Shown piece after piece: positions 33,806 through 42,022 of a stretch of DNA of 64,000 nt. How positions within the stretch are numbered: the first letter of the stretch is position 1; every line of letters begins with the position of its first letter. This DNA is from SIG565 sp045590755 (GTDB taxonomy: Bacteria; Bacillota; Clostridia; Oscillospirales; Acutalibacteraceae): NCBI GenBank assembly GCA_045590755.1, contig JAZNRP010000024.1, forward strand, positions 62,001-126,000. Reading direction: 5' to 3'. The position numbers and the translations under genes are program-made. Below the pieces are notes generated by a model that saw only the letters and a list, made by a program, of their open reading frames with translations, ran no database searches and had not been told where the DNA came from.

Positions 33806-33834
33806 TTGACTTTTGAAACGGCATATTGTAAGAT
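33806..33834 (+). promoter_or_regulatory. Phage promoter, member 2 of a three-copy family
   Basis: TTGACT (33806-33811), 17-base spacer, TAAGAT (33829-33834), with ATTGTAAGATATAGTTAC shared with the promoter at 18915. An A/T-rich ATATTTTAGAAAAAT tract precedes it. It would drive the small-gene block from 33900. Confidence 0.75.
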
Positions 33835-33899
33835 ATAGTTACAATAAATCACACCAAAAATGCAAGTTTTGGGGTGGAAAGTTAGAAAGGTTGAACGAT

Positions 33900-34136
33900 A
33901 TGACAGCAAAAGAAATGCAGAGCGACCTGTTATCAGCAAGAAAGCACGCTGACAAGATTTTGAAAGAAAAAGGCTTGAAGCATATCGTATATGCTTATGA
34001 AAAGAAAGCCGAACCCGGCGTTACATACATCCTCGATTGGCACCCTGTTCAGTTTAAGACAGACGAGCACTTCGAGGAATGGCAGAAAACCAACCAAGAC
34101 GAACTTGCGATGGTTTACGCAGTTCACGCTTGGTAA
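33900..34136 (+). CDS. Small-block protein 1, unknown
   Basis: A 78-residue protein (MTAKEMQSDLLSARKHADKI) with a helical N-terminus and a beta-containing C-terminus (VTYILDWHPVQFKTDEHFEE). GAAAGG precedes ATG 33900. First gene after the second family promoter. Not recognised. Confidence 0.7.
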   Translation: MTAKEMQSDLLSARKHADKILKEKGLKHIVYAYEKKAEPGVTYILDWHPVQFKTDEHFEEWQKTNQDELAMVYAVHAW

Positions 34137-34154
34137 AATACAGGAGGAAACAAA

Positions 34155-34463
34155 ATGGAACTCAGATTAGAAGCTACGAAGAACGTAGATAACAAGCAGA
34201 TGAATTTCTATAAGATTGGCAGATACACCGTTCGGCAGGTGGTATATCAGGACGGTTCGTTCTATATAGAAGTTCGAGCAGAAAGAGACGATTATTTGCC
34301 TGCTATCTACGCAAGGGATGACCTGCAATGCAACGTGCTCGGCTTTGAAATTCAGACTACCTCATACGGAGCACTTTCGGCAGAAGAAACCAAAAAGGTG
34401 ATTGCCGCACTCAACGAGGCGGTCGAGGTAGCCGAAGTTCTTACAGCAAAGTTTGTAAAATAA
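34155..34463 (+). CDS. Small-block protein 2, unknown
   Basis: A 102-residue alpha/beta protein (YKIGRYTVRQVVYQDGSFYI; EETKKVIAALNEAVEVAEVL) with a strong AGGAGGAAAC site. The C-terminal helix pattern suggests a compact fold. No family recognised. Confidence 0.7.
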   Translation: MELRLEATKNVDNKQMNFYKIGRYTVRQVVYQDGSFYIEVRAERDDYLPAIYARDDLQCNVLGFEIQTTSYGALSAEETKKVIAALNEAVEVAEVLTAKFVK

Positions 34464-34475
34464 GGAGAAAGCGAT

Positions 34476-34676
34476 ATGAGCAAGATGAAAGTATATGTAG
34501 CCCGAAAAGGCGAACCTGTCGAGACGGCGGAAGAGAAAACGGACGTTGAGTTGGTACGAATTTACGAGGGTGCTTTCGGCAGACGGATTTTGCAGTTAGC
34601 GTTCCCCGGTAACAGACGGCTCACCCTCGAAGCCGACCGCTTTGATTTTTGGATAGTTCCGCAGGGGGTGGAATAA
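34476..34676 (+). CDS. Small-block protein 3, unknown
   Basis: A 66-residue beta-rich protein (MKVYVARKGEPVETAEEKTD; RRILQLAFPGNRRLTLEADR). AAGGAGAAAG precedes ATG 34476, and its stop directly abuts the next start. Not recognised. Confidence 0.65.
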   Translation: MSKMKVYVARKGEPVETAEEKTDVELVRIYEGAFGRRILQLAFPGNRRLTLEADRFDFWIVPQGVE

Positions 34677-35087
34677 ATGACAGTAGCAGATGCGAAAGCC
34701 TTGGTCCCAAAGAACGCCACTATCCGATTGGTTGACCTGAAGAACGAAACGCTCGACATCAACGAGAATGAATACCTGACATCGAATTACGACGACCGTG
34801 AAATCGAAACGATGTACGGAGAACGTTATCCTTGGATACCCGCTCTCGGAACCACGCTTGTTTTGAAAGAGCCGAAAAGCATATCAATCGACGAGGTTGA
34901 GGCTTGTTACCAAGCGGAATATTTAGCAGAGCGGTTATTCGATGAAGCGGCTGAGCTTAGGACTTTATTCAGACACAGAAAGCCAAGTATGATTGCTCTA
35001 AACAAAGCAAGAGCCCTGTCCTGTATCGACATCGCCGCAGAAAATCTCGGCGAACTGAAGAGATATTTTAAGGTTTTGGGGGTGTGA
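34677..35087 (+). CDS. Small-block protein 4, unknown
   Basis: A 136-residue protein with a beta-rich N-terminus (ATIRLVDLKNETLDINENEY) and a helical C-terminus (EVEACYQAEYLAERLFDEAA). AGGGGGTGG lies just upstream. No recognised domain. Confidence 0.65.
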   Translation: MTVADAKALVPKNATIRLVDLKNETLDINENEYLTSNYDDREIETMYGERYPWIPALGTTLVLKEPKSISIDEVEACYQAEYLAERLFDEAAELRTLFRHRKPSMIALNKARALSCIDIAAENLGELKRYFKVLGV

Positions 35088-35089
35088 GT

Positions 35090-35314
35090 ATGACAAAGGT
35101 GAAAGTTTTTAGGTTCGATGACATCTACCATTCCGAAAGAGAGGTTAAATCGGTTATCGAAGACGCATATAGATTTGCTGCCGAAAAGAAAGGCGAAATC
35201 AAAGCGATACCGGGTATTGTAAGCCGAGACTCCAAAGGAGAACCTTATTATAACGACCCGAGCTGTTTCCCTTACTACGAAGTAACCTATGAAGAAAACG
35301 AGGAGGTTCAGTAA
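35090..35314 (+). CDS. Small-block protein 5, unknown
   Basis: A 74-residue acidic protein (MTKVKVFRFDDIYHSEREVK) ending in NEEVQ. I prefer ATG 35090 after GGGGGTGTGAG; GTG 35084 overlaps the previous stop. The stop overlaps the next start by one base. Confidence 0.65.
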   Translation: MTKVKVFRFDDIYHSEREVKSVIEDAYRFAAEKKGEIKAIPGIVSRDSKGEPYYNDPSCFPYYEVTYEENEEVQ

Positions 35315-35763
35315 TGAAATATTTGACAGAACGCCGTGAAATCGGCGAAGCGATGAACTTCGGCAAGTATCCTGTTCTTCGTCTCAATCTCTCTAACCGC
35401 CCTGCTCAAAGTTACGCACCGGACAGCGATTTTTGCTTAGGAGACCGTGTGAGAGTTTCTTGGGATAAACCCGGATACGAAGGTATGACTACGAGAGGGA
35501 AGGTTTACTTTTCGGATGGTCGATATGCAATCAGCCAAGAGTGTGCCATCTTGAAGAACACTTTCACTCGAAACGACATAATCGAAGACTACGAATGGTC
35601 CCGAACGCCACTTGTTCACGCAGGTCAGGAAGTCGTTTTGATTATTGACAACCCTGACAGAAAGAAATGCGAGGTTGCTCTTATGAAAGTGTCCGAGCAT
35701 ATAGATATTCATTGCTCAACGGTTGCTCGACTCGTAGATGTCGATGAGGAGGTGAAATTATGA
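35314..35763 (+). CDS. Small-block protein 6, unknown
   Basis: A 149-residue beta-rich protein. The middle (GDRVRVSWDKPGYEGMTTRG) resembles a small SH3-like barrel, and the C-terminus (LVHAGQEVVLIIDNPDRKKC) is also beta-rich. AGGAGG precedes ATG 35314. Not recognised. Confidence 0.65.
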   Translation: MKYLTERREIGEAMNFGKYPVLRLNLSNRPAQSYAPDSDFCLGDRVRVSWDKPGYEGMTTRGKVYFSDGRYAISQECAILKNTFTRNDIIEDYEWSRTPLVHAGQEVVLIIDNPDRKKCEVALMKVSEHIDIHCSTVARLVDVDEEVKL

Positions 35764-36098
35764 ACCATTTAACCAAGACAGTCATCGAACGTCTCAAAGA
35801 GATGCTTAACGAACACCCATACTTGCGATTTTCGGAACATAACGACCTGCTTGCAATGTCCTGCGATGCAGAATGTTTCTTAATTGGGGATGAAGACCCC
35901 GGAGACCTTGGTATTGAAGAGGTCATCTTCGCAGTCGAAAAGAAATGGCTCGTAGATTATATGAACCGTGAACGCTACGAATGGACCGAAGAAAAGGTTC
36001 GTTGGTGGCTTCAGAACGAATACGTTTCGGATGACAGTAAGGCGATTTTCGATGCGGCAATAGCCGAGGGTATGGTCGCTATGCTTGAAACGAATTAA
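35760..36098 (+). CDS. Small-block protein 7, unknown
   Basis: A 112-residue acidic helical protein (TKTVIERLKEMLNEHPYLRF; MNRERYEWTEEKVRWWLQNE). GAGGAGGTGAAATT precedes ATG 35760; 4-base overlap with the previous gene. Not recognised. Confidence 0.65.
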   Translation: MNHLTKTVIERLKEMLNEHPYLRFSEHNDLLAMSCDAECFLIGDEDPGDLGIEEVIFAVEKKWLVDYMNRERYEWTEEKVRWWLQNEYVSDDSKAIFDAAIAEGMVAMLETN

Positions 36099-36110
36099 GG
36101 AGGCCCGAAT

Positions 36111-36323
36111 ATGACATTAGGCGAACTGTTTGAGAGCGGCATTGTAATCGAAGGCTACCGCATTATTCAATGTTGGGAGTCCGAGGATGGACCGACTATC
36201 TATTATCAAGGTGAGAACCACGGAGACATCGAGCATCTGTATGACCGTGAAATCTCGTATATGTTCCCGTTCCAAAGTGCTACGGACGTGCCGGGATTGT
36301 GTATCGAATTGAAAGAACCTTAA
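36111..36323 (+). CDS. Small-block protein 8, unknown
   Basis: A 70-residue acidic protein (MTLGELFESGIVIEGYRIIQ) with an alternating beta pattern (GYRIIQCWESEDGPTIYYQG). The opening TLGELFESG with IEGYRIIQCW is a motif I have seen in other clostridial phage small proteins, but the function is unknown. AAGGAGGCCC site. Confidence 0.65.
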   Translation: MTLGELFESGIVIEGYRIIQCWESEDGPTIYYQGENHGDIEHLYDREISYMFPFQSATDVPGLCIELKEP

Positions 36324-36336
36324 AGGAGGAGACGGT

Positions 36337-36570
36337 ATGACACATAGAGAAATGTATGACATCGTATTTGAGCAGAACGCAGACCTGCCCGGCTTCGGGA
36401 AAGTGAAAATGCTCGCCCAACTGATTTATCGAGATAGAAAAGACGAGGCGGGCTTCACAAAAGATGATGCTGTGTGGGTAGCTCTTGAAAAATACGAAGA
36501 AATGAGCGGTAGGTGGATTGACCCCACTCACGAACAGTTTGACGAAATCAAAGACTCTATTATTGGATAG
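36337..36570 (+). CDS. Small-block protein 9, unknown
   Basis: A 77-residue mostly helical protein (MTHREMYDIVFEQNADLPGF; DDAVWVALEKYEEMSGRWID). AAAGGAGGAG precedes ATG 36337. Not recognised. Confidence 0.65.
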   Translation: MTHREMYDIVFEQNADLPGFGKVKMLAQLIYRDRKDEAGFTKDDAVWVALEKYEEMSGRWIDPTHEQFDEIKDSIIG

Positions 36571-36581
36571 GAGAAAAGAAG

Positions 36582-36803
36582 ATGAGGAAGAAAGCATTTA
36601 AGGTGCATATCACCGAAACATTCGGCAGAAACGTTATTGTTTATGCCGAAGATGAGTACGAGGCAACAGAAATTGCCGAAGAGCTCTGCAATGCAGGTGT
36701 CATTGACATCACAAGTGCCGATGACTTTGGCGACCGCAACGTCGAGACCATCGGAACGCCCGACAAAACAGAGATGAAGGAGTTGAGCCGATATGGAAAA
36801 TAA
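36582..36803 (+). CDS. DpnD/PcfM-like small protein
   Basis: A 73-residue protein with the pattern of the DpnD/PcfM family: FKVHITETFGRNVIVYAEDE, then EATEIAEELCNAG and a DITSADDFGDRNVET end. The family occurs on restriction loci, conjugative plasmids and phages, and no activity is established. Assigned by motif resemblance only. It overlaps the next gene by 11 bases. Confidence 0.6.
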   Translation: MRKKAFKVHITETFGRNVIVYAEDEYEATEIAEELCNAGVIDITSADDFGDRNVETIGTPDKTEMKELSRYGK

Positions 36804-37242
36804 GCCGAACCTAAACTGCTGTTCTTGCGGAACGATGCCACAACTTCGCACATATTCGGGGCAAAGCCCGTTTGAACAGGTTTATGAAGTCCGCTGTCCG
36901 AACTGCGGAAATCACGCATTTGCTATGGAGTATAACGATAGCGAGAAGGCACTCGACAGAGCGGTCAATGAGTGGAACCACACCGCCTGCCGAAATCAAT
37001 TCATAGAACACATCCGTACCGATAAAAAGACGAATATGGAGTATTGGGATTTGTTCGATGCTCTTGCGGAAACACACGTTAAAAGCGTGATTTCGCTTTC
37101 CGTGAAGCCGCTCACGCTACCCGAAACGATGACGATGGATGATGTTGTGTTGGAGGTAGGTAAAATGCTCACCGACCATCTCGTCAACTGCCTCGAACAG
37201 CAGTACGGAGCGGAGTTTCCGTATGTGAATGAGAACTATTGA
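36793..37242 (+). CDS. Lar-like zinc-ribbon protein
   Basis: A 149-residue protein. The N-terminal 60 residues form a zinc ribbon (NCCSCG... VRCPNCGNHAFA) followed by ALDRAVNEWNHTAC, the layout of the Lar restriction-alleviation family (CPFCG, CxxC, A-x-x-x-W-N). The remaining 90 residues are a separate helical part. Lar of Rac prophage modulates type I restriction; sequence identity here is only at motif level, so a counter-restriction role is inference. AAGGAG site before ATG 36793. Confidence 0.6.
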   Translation: MENKPNLNCCSCGTMPQLRTYSGQSPFEQVYEVRCPNCGNHAFAMEYNDSEKALDRAVNEWNHTACRNQFIEHIRTDKKTNMEYWDLFDALAETHVKSVISLSVKPLTLPETMTMDDVVLEVGKMLTDHLVNCLEQQYGAEFPYVNENY

Positions 37243-37253
37243 GGAGGTGCCGT

Positions 37254-37511
37254 ATGAATATCCCCAAGATTGTACGCATTGACATTGTTGATAGCGACAC
37301 ATCGCTCTCCGAAAGATTGCAGGATACTTTCTACCTCGTTGACCCGGATGAGAAGCAGTTGGCTATCTTCAAAGAAATGGTAGAGACCCGAAACGAAGAA
37401 GATGATGACGGAGAGCTCGGGCTTTTTTATGGAGACTACTTCAAAATGCTCGAATGGTTAAACGCCCATTTTGAAGTCCTTGACATTGAAAGGAGAGAAA
37501 TCCAATGGTAA
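37254..37511 (+). CDS. Small-block protein 12, unknown
   Basis: An 85-residue acidic protein (MNIPKIVRIDIVDSDTSLSE; FYGDYFKMLEWLNAHFEVLD). GAGGAGGTGCC precedes ATG 37254, and the gene overlaps the next by 7 bases. Not recognised. Confidence 0.65.
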   Translation: MNIPKIVRIDIVDSDTSLSERLQDTFYLVDPDEKQLAIFKEMVETRNEEDDDGELGLFYGDYFKMLEWLNAHFEVLDIERREIQW

Positions 37512-37846
37512 CGACCGAACGTAAGCATATCACAATGCAGATGTGGGCGGATGCAGGCTCATTCGACAAGGTTGCTAACCCCGGAGATACGGTGGATGAG
37601 GAAATCGTAGAGCAGTTTATGGGCTGTGTTCCGCCTCTGTACTACCACTCCACCTATAAGCAATGCGGCGAACCTGTCAGCCATTGCAAGGTTCCCGGGC
37701 ACGATTGGTACGCACCTACCTATGCAACATTCAAGAAAATCGACGGCGTGTGGGTTTATGTAGGAGACTGCTTCAAGGGCAAGTCCGAGCATCAGACCGA
37801 TACGCCGCCTGTTGTTTCTGCCTATGGCATTAAGAAAGAGGTGTAA
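37505..37846 (+). CDS. Small-block protein 13, unknown
   Basis: A 113-residue protein with Cys and His residues in its middle (FMGCVPPLYYHSTYKQCGEP, SHCKVPGHDWY) that could bind a metal. The family is not recognised, although this layout is common in gut phages. AAAGGAGAG precedes ATG 37505. Confidence 0.65.
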   Translation: MVTTERKHITMQMWADAGSFDKVANPGDTVDEEIVEQFMGCVPPLYYHSTYKQCGEPVSHCKVPGHDWYAPTYATFKKIDGVWVYVGDCFKGKSEHQTDTPPVVSAYGIKKEV

Positions 37847-37848
37847 CA

Positions 37849-38139
37849 ATGAATATTGCTGACCCGAAACAGTATGAGGTATTTGGAATACACCTTATGC
37901 AGAAGATAGATAACTGCCTTTGTTTGACCGATGTATATATGGATGGAATTGCTTCGGGCGTAAACACTAACGAAAACACCCTTGAAGCGAAAAGGCAGTT
38001 CGGTAAAGTCGAGGCATATATGGATGTCCTCAAATTGCTATACACAGACGAGTATGACAAAATGCTCAATGATAGGCATTTTCAAGAGACTCATTGGCGT
38101 ATGAAAAAGCTCGAACGCACGTTAAGAGATGTATTCTAA
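37849..38139 (+). CDS. Small-block protein 14, unknown
   Basis: A 96-residue helical protein (DVYMDGIASGVNTNENTLEA; RQFGKVEAYMDVLKLLYTDE). AGAGGTGTAAC precedes ATG 37849. Last gene of the block before the structured element at 38263. Not recognised. Confidence 0.65.
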   Translation: MNIADPKQYEVFGIHLMQKIDNCLCLTDVYMDGIASGVNTNENTLEAKRQFGKVEAYMDVLKLLYTDEYDKMLNDRHFQETHWRMKKLERTLRDVF

Positions 38140-38262
38140 GCCGTGTATCAGAATATGCACCTGATTGACTCACCGATTTGTACCATTTCCTGTATCGTGC
38201 ACAGAAAGTCATAAAATGGCACGAAAAGGCATTGTAATTCACGCTTTACCTGTGTTAGAGTG

Positions 38263-38337
38263 TATAACAGAGAAATCGGGACGCACCCGAGGGGACGGGA
38301 AATCCCGTAAAGCATCGCTGAAAGGCGGTGCTTTTTT
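38263..38337 (+). ncRNA. Candidate structured small RNA or leader: three tandem hairpins ending in a T-run
   Basis: A TATAAC box (38263-38268) would start transcription near 38275. Three hairpins follow with almost no spacing. TCGGG/CCCGA spans 38276-38290, and ACGGG/CCCGT with an AAAT loop spans 38295-38308. The third, AAAGCATCGC/GCGGTGCTTT at 38309-38334, has a T-run. The last is a good intrinsic terminator and may simply end the small-gene block. The first two suggest a stable short RNA or an attenuator of the sugar cassette, whose first gene starts at 38362. No known RNA family is recognised, and the -35 region is poor. Confidence 0.5.
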
Positions 38338-38361
38338 ATTTCCATCTTAGGAGGTACAGAA

Positions 38362-39003
38362 ATGGCAAAGAGTATTGAAGTAGTAAAACGCCGTGTCGGT
38401 GATTTGAAGCTCGATTTCGGCAACCCGAGAAAAATCAAAAAGCAGAAAGCCGAAGACCTTGAAGACTCGTTGAACACTTACGGCGATTTTGACATCATCG
38501 TCATCAATGAACAAAATCAGGTTATCGGCGGCAATCAGCGTGTTAAGATTTTCCAAAGGCAAAATCCCGACCTGATTGTAGATTGTAAGATGCTTGTAGG
38601 CTATACGATAGCCGAACAGAAGTATGTCAACATTAAGCTGAACAGCCACGCAGGTGAATGGGTGCTCGAAGAGCTCGGAGATTGGACTGCCGACCTTATG
38701 GGTAGTTTCAAACTCGACCTCGAAACACCGCCTAAGCCTGTCGAGGATAGAAGCATAAAAGAAATGGAGCCCATTCACTACGAGCAGTACGATTATGTTC
38801 TTATCGCCTGCCGTAACGAGCTCGACTACAATGACCTTGTTCGCAAACTCGGTATCGAGGGCGGTCAGGTTAAGGTAGCCAAGAGCAGACACATCAAAGG
38901 CAGAGCGATTTGGTACGACCAAATGAAAGCACAGATTATCGGTGCTGACGAAGTGCAGAGTAAAGAGGCGGCTCCTGAAGAGGAGGTCGGTGCTGATGTT
39001 TAA
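38362..39003 (+). CDS. ParB-like nuclease-domain protein
   Basis: A 213-residue protein whose N-terminal 100 residues form a ParB/sulfiredoxin-like domain: VGDLKLDFGNPRKI, DIIVINEQNQVIGGNQRVKIF with the GGNQR box, and the AEQKYVNIKLNSHAGEW continuation. Phage members are often found beside DNA methyltransferases or base-modification enzymes, where they are thought to bind or nick DNA. The C-terminal 100 residues are unassigned. It has AGGAGG before ATG 38362 and is first in a six-gene overlapping operon; the next gene starts 8 bases before its stop. Confidence 0.82.
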   Translation: MAKSIEVVKRRVGDLKLDFGNPRKIKKQKAEDLEDSLNTYGDFDIIVINEQNQVIGGNQRVKIFQRQNPDLIVDCKMLVGYTIAEQKYVNIKLNSHAGEWVLEELGDWTADLMGSFKLDLETPPKPVEDRSIKEMEPIHYEQYDYVLIACRNELDYNDLVRKLGIEGGQVKVAKSRHIKGRAIWYDQMKAQIIGADEVQSKEAAPEEEVGADV

Positions 39004-40360
39004 CGGCGGCGGACCTCTTTCCGGTAACATCAAGATACTCGGTAGAGTTCTCGAAGATGCCAACACCGCCATCAAAGATGCGGCGGCGAGAGCGATGAGC
39101 GGGCACTTGACTACGGACAATGATAACGAGCATATCAGATTTGCCACTCCCGATGTAGGATTGGTGGAGAGCAGTAAGGTGATGAACATTATCAACACCC
39201 GTTGGCTCACGAATGGTCCTGCGGTAAGGGAGTTTGAAAAGAAAATCGCCGAGATAAGCAAGTGTGACAGAGCCGTAGCATACGACAGTTGCACAGGTGC
39301 TATGGAGATGGCTCTCCGGGCTCTCGGCATTGGTAGAGGGGACGAAGTTATCACTACCCCCTACACCTACTCAGCAACAGCAGAGGTTATCCGTAATGTA
39401 GGAGCGAAGATTGTCTTCGTTGACCTTGACGGAAAATCCTTTGAAATGGACTACGAAAAAGTAGCGGCGGCTATCACAGAGAAAACCAAGGCGGTTATGC
39501 CTGTTGACATCGGCGGTAAGCTGTGCAACTATGAGTCTCTGATGGCTGCTGTTTCTTCCAAGGTGGATGTTTTCAAACCCAAGAACGCAATACAGAAAGC
39601 CATAGGCAGAGTGGCTATCGTTGCGGATGCGGCACATTCGTTCGGTGCCACAAGAAACGGTAAGGCGAGCGGTGAACTCGCCGATTTTACTTGTTTCAGT
39701 TTCCACGTTTTGAAAAACATCACCACCGGAGGCGAAGGCGGAGCGGTTGTTTGGAAGAACATCGAGGGCATCGACAACGATGAACTCGAAACCAAACTCC
39801 GATTGCTTGGCGACCACGGACAGACCTCCCGTGATAAGAGCAAGGGTTGGGAATACGACATCGCCCTGTTCGGCTACAACAGCATTATGACGAATGTTGA
39901 TGCCGCAATGGGTATCGCACAGCTCGATAGACTTGACGAAATCGTCAGTCGCAGGATGGAAGTAACCGCTCGCTACGACTCCCTATTCAGAACGCTCGAT
40001 TTTGGAGACAGTTGCAATCGTGTAACGCCCCTGATTGAGCATTTTGCTCCTACCTACACAAGTGCAATGCACCTGTACCCGATACGCCTTGAAATCCATT
40101 CGGAAGACAAGACCATCGAGGAGATACGCAATGAAGTGTATTTCGCTCTCAGAGATGCAGGCGTTCCTTGCAATGTTCACTATAAACCGCTCCCGATGAT
40201 GACCGCCTACAAAAAGGCAGGATACTCCATCGAAGACTACCCGAACGCCTACGAGATGTTCAGCAGTCTGCTCACAATTCCCTATCACACGGAATTGACG
40301 ATGGGACAGCAACAGTACATCGTGAGCGAAATCGAAAAGGCGGTGAAGAAATATGAATAA
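38996..40360 (+). CDS. DegT/DnrJ/EryC1-family sugar aminotransferase
   Basis: A 454-residue PLP-dependent aminotransferase. It shows the sugar-aminotransferase order: FATPDVGLVESSKVMNI, the cofactor loop YDSCTGAMEMALRALGIG, DEVITTPYTYSATAEVI, AIVADAAHSFGA, and the Schiff-base Lys240 in FHVLKNITTGGEGGAV. Such enzymes aminate 3- or 4-keto sugar nucleotides. The downstream CapE-like enzyme would supply a 4-keto-6-deoxy substrate, making a PseC-like C4 amination the likely reaction. ATG 38996 follows AGAGGAGG inside the ParB gene. An N-terminal extension of about 45 residues is unusual. Confidence 0.9.
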   Translation: MFNGGGPLSGNIKILGRVLEDANTAIKDAAARAMSGHLTTDNDNEHIRFATPDVGLVESSKVMNIINTRWLTNGPAVREFEKKIAEISKCDRAVAYDSCTGAMEMALRALGIGRGDEVITTPYTYSATAEVIRNVGAKIVFVDLDGKSFEMDYEKVAAAITEKTKAVMPVDIGGKLCNYESLMAAVSSKVDVFKPKNAIQKAIGRVAIVADAAHSFGATRNGKASGELADFTCFSFHVLKNITTGGEGGAVVWKNIEGIDNDELETKLRLLGDHGQTSRDKSKGWEYDIALFGYNSIMTNVDAAMGIAQLDRLDEIVSRRMEVTARYDSLFRTLDFGDSCNRVTPLIEHFAPTYTSAMHLYPIRLEIHSEDKTIEEIRNEVYFALRDAGVPCNVHYKPLPMMTAYKKAGYSIEDYPNAYEMFSSLLTIPYHTELTMGQQQYIVSEIEKAVKKYE

Positions 40361-41336
40361 CACCTTGACCGATGCTACCGTATTGATTACGGGCGGAACC
40401 GGAACCTTTGGCAACGCTTTTCTCGACAGATGCCTTGCTTCAGGTGTGAGAGAAGTTCGTATTTTCAGCCGTGATGAGAAGAAACAGTACGATATGGCTC
40501 AGCGATACCGTTCGCTCGGGTTCGATAACGTGCAGTTCTACCTCGGAGACATCCGTAACAAGCCGTCCATTGATGCGGCTATGTACGGAGTTGATTATGT
40601 ATTCCACGCCGCCGCAATGAAACAGGTCCCGTCCTGCGAGTCCTTTCCTATGGAGGCAGAAAAGACCAACATTGTCGGTAGTGAGAACGTCCTTGTGTCA
40701 GCCGTGCAGAAGCGTGTAAAAAAGGTTGTCTGCTTATCCACCGATAAGGCAGTTTACCCCACATCTGCTATGGGTATGACAAAGGCATATATGGAAAAGC
40801 TCGCCATTCAGAAAGCCTGTCAGCAGGACCGCACCGAAATCTGTATCACTCGTTTCGGCAACCTTGTCGCTTCGAGAGGTTCGGCGGTGCCCCTGTTCAT
40901 TGAGCAGGTAAGGGACGGTTGCCCCATTACGATAACCGACCCCGATATGACCCGCTTTATGATGACCGTAGGCGAAGCCACCGAATTAGTCGAGAGGGCT
41001 TTTATGAACGGCAAAAACGGAGAGCTTCTTGTGAGACGGGCAAAAGCCTGCACCACAGGAGACCTCGCCAAAGCGGTATGCAGATACCTCGACCTGCCCG
41101 ACACATATCCGACCAACATTATCGGTATGAGACCGGGAGAAAAGATGCACGAGTCTCTGCTCACCGAAGAAGAAGCCGACCTCGCTATCGAGCGGGATGG
41201 GTTCTTCGTAGTTTCTCGCTCTAATGTAACCTCGAAGCGTATCCCCGATGTATATAAATCGGATAAAGCCGAGCGAATGAGCGAAAACGACGTGCTTAAC
41301 CTCATCGAAAGCGTGATTGGGGGTAAGGGCGAATGA
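40353..41336 (+). CDS. CapE/PseB-like UDP-sugar 4,6-dehydratase (5-epimerase)
   Basis: A 327-residue short-chain dehydrogenase. The NAD(P)-binding loop is TGGTGTFGN (residues 13-21), with LGDIRN, FHAAAMKQVPSCE and the catalytic block STDKAVYPTSAMGMTK (129-144). Met140 replaces the usual Tyr, as in the CapE/FnlA and long CapD lineages. This points to UDP-GlcNAc 4,6-dehydration, possibly with C5 inversion. The product, a 4-keto-6-deoxy HexNAc, suits the aminotransferase encoded just upstream. Overlaps neighbours by 8 and 4 bases. Substrate and stereochemistry are inferred from motifs. Confidence 0.88.
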   Translation: MNNTLTDATVLITGGTGTFGNAFLDRCLASGVREVRIFSRDEKKQYDMAQRYRSLGFDNVQFYLGDIRNKPSIDAAMYGVDYVFHAAAMKQVPSCESFPMEAEKTNIVGSENVLVSAVQKRVKKVVCLSTDKAVYPTSAMGMTKAYMEKLAIQKACQQDRTEICITRFGNLVASRGSAVPLFIEQVRDGCPITITDPDMTRFMMTVGEATELVERAFMNGKNGELLVRRAKACTTGDLAKAVCRYLDLPDTYPTNIIGMRPGEKMHESLLTEEEADLAIERDGFFVVSRSNVTSKRIPDVYKSDKAERMSENDVLNLIESVIGGKGE

Positions 41337-42022
41337 AAAGACATCTGTTTGTAGTAGCACACCCCGATGACGAAGTTCTCGGCGGAGGTGCTTTTATTTA
41401 TGAGGCAGTCAGGAGAGGCGACGAAGTCGCCGTCTTGGTCCTGAACACCTGCGACACGACCCGATATGAAGAGGACTACACGAAAATCGTGAAAGACCTC
41501 GAACGCTCCCACGATATTCTCGGTATCGGAAGACGCTATCTGCACACCTACACCGACAGCAACTTCCATAATGCCGACCATCGCAAGATGGTGCAGGACA
41601 TCGAGGCGGCTATCAGGGATTTCCAACCGGACAACATTTTCACGCAGCATCCCGGCGATGTGAACACCGACCACTATTGGACGGCGGCGACCTGTATGGA
41701 GGCATTCCACCTGTTTCAGCGTGGCAGGGAGAAAATAAACCCGATTTCAGGGCTTTATTTGATGGAGGTACAATCTTCTACCGATTGGGCGTTAAACCCG
41801 TCTATCAAAAAATTTGAGCCCAACACGTATATCGAAGTGAGTGCTTCTGCGGTTGAAGCAAAAATTCAGTCGCTCCTCGCATACGAAAATGTGGTAAGGC
41901 CCGTTCCTCATCCTCGTTCGATTGAAGCGTTGAGAGCCCTCCCGGTACTCAGGGGAGCTCAGGCAGGTGTGCCCTACGCCGAAGCCTTCGAGTGTGTATT
42001 TAGGGCGGTGGAAACATTATGA
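41333..42022 (+). CDS. PIG-L/LmbE-family N-deacetylase
   Basis: A 229-residue zinc-dependent deacetylase with the canonical AHPDDE (residues 9-14) and the second metal segment QHPGDVNTDH (His106 region). Family members remove acetyl or acyl groups from N-acetylated sugars, for example GlcNAc-PI or GlcNAc-inositol. In this operon it would free the 2-amino group of the HexNAc-derived sugar, giving a diamino sugar. Overlaps both neighbours by 4 bases. Confidence 0.92.
   Translation: MKRHLFVVAHPDDEVLGGGAFIYEAVRRGDEVAVLVLNTCDTTRYEEDYTKIVKDLERSHDILGIGRRYLHTYTDSNFHNADHRKMVQDIEAAIRDFQPDNIFTQHPGDVNTDHYWTAATCMEAFHLFQRGREKINPISGLYLMEVQSSTDWALNPSIKKFEPNTYIEVSASAVEAKIQSLLAYENVVRPVPHPRSIEALRALPVLRGAQAGVPYAEAFECVFRAVETL

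Noticed and set aside
38347..39354. Long open frame on the minus strand opposite the ParB and aminotransferase genes
   Set aside because: It has no ribosome site, crosses the start of two well-supported genes, and reflects the codon bias of the coding strand.
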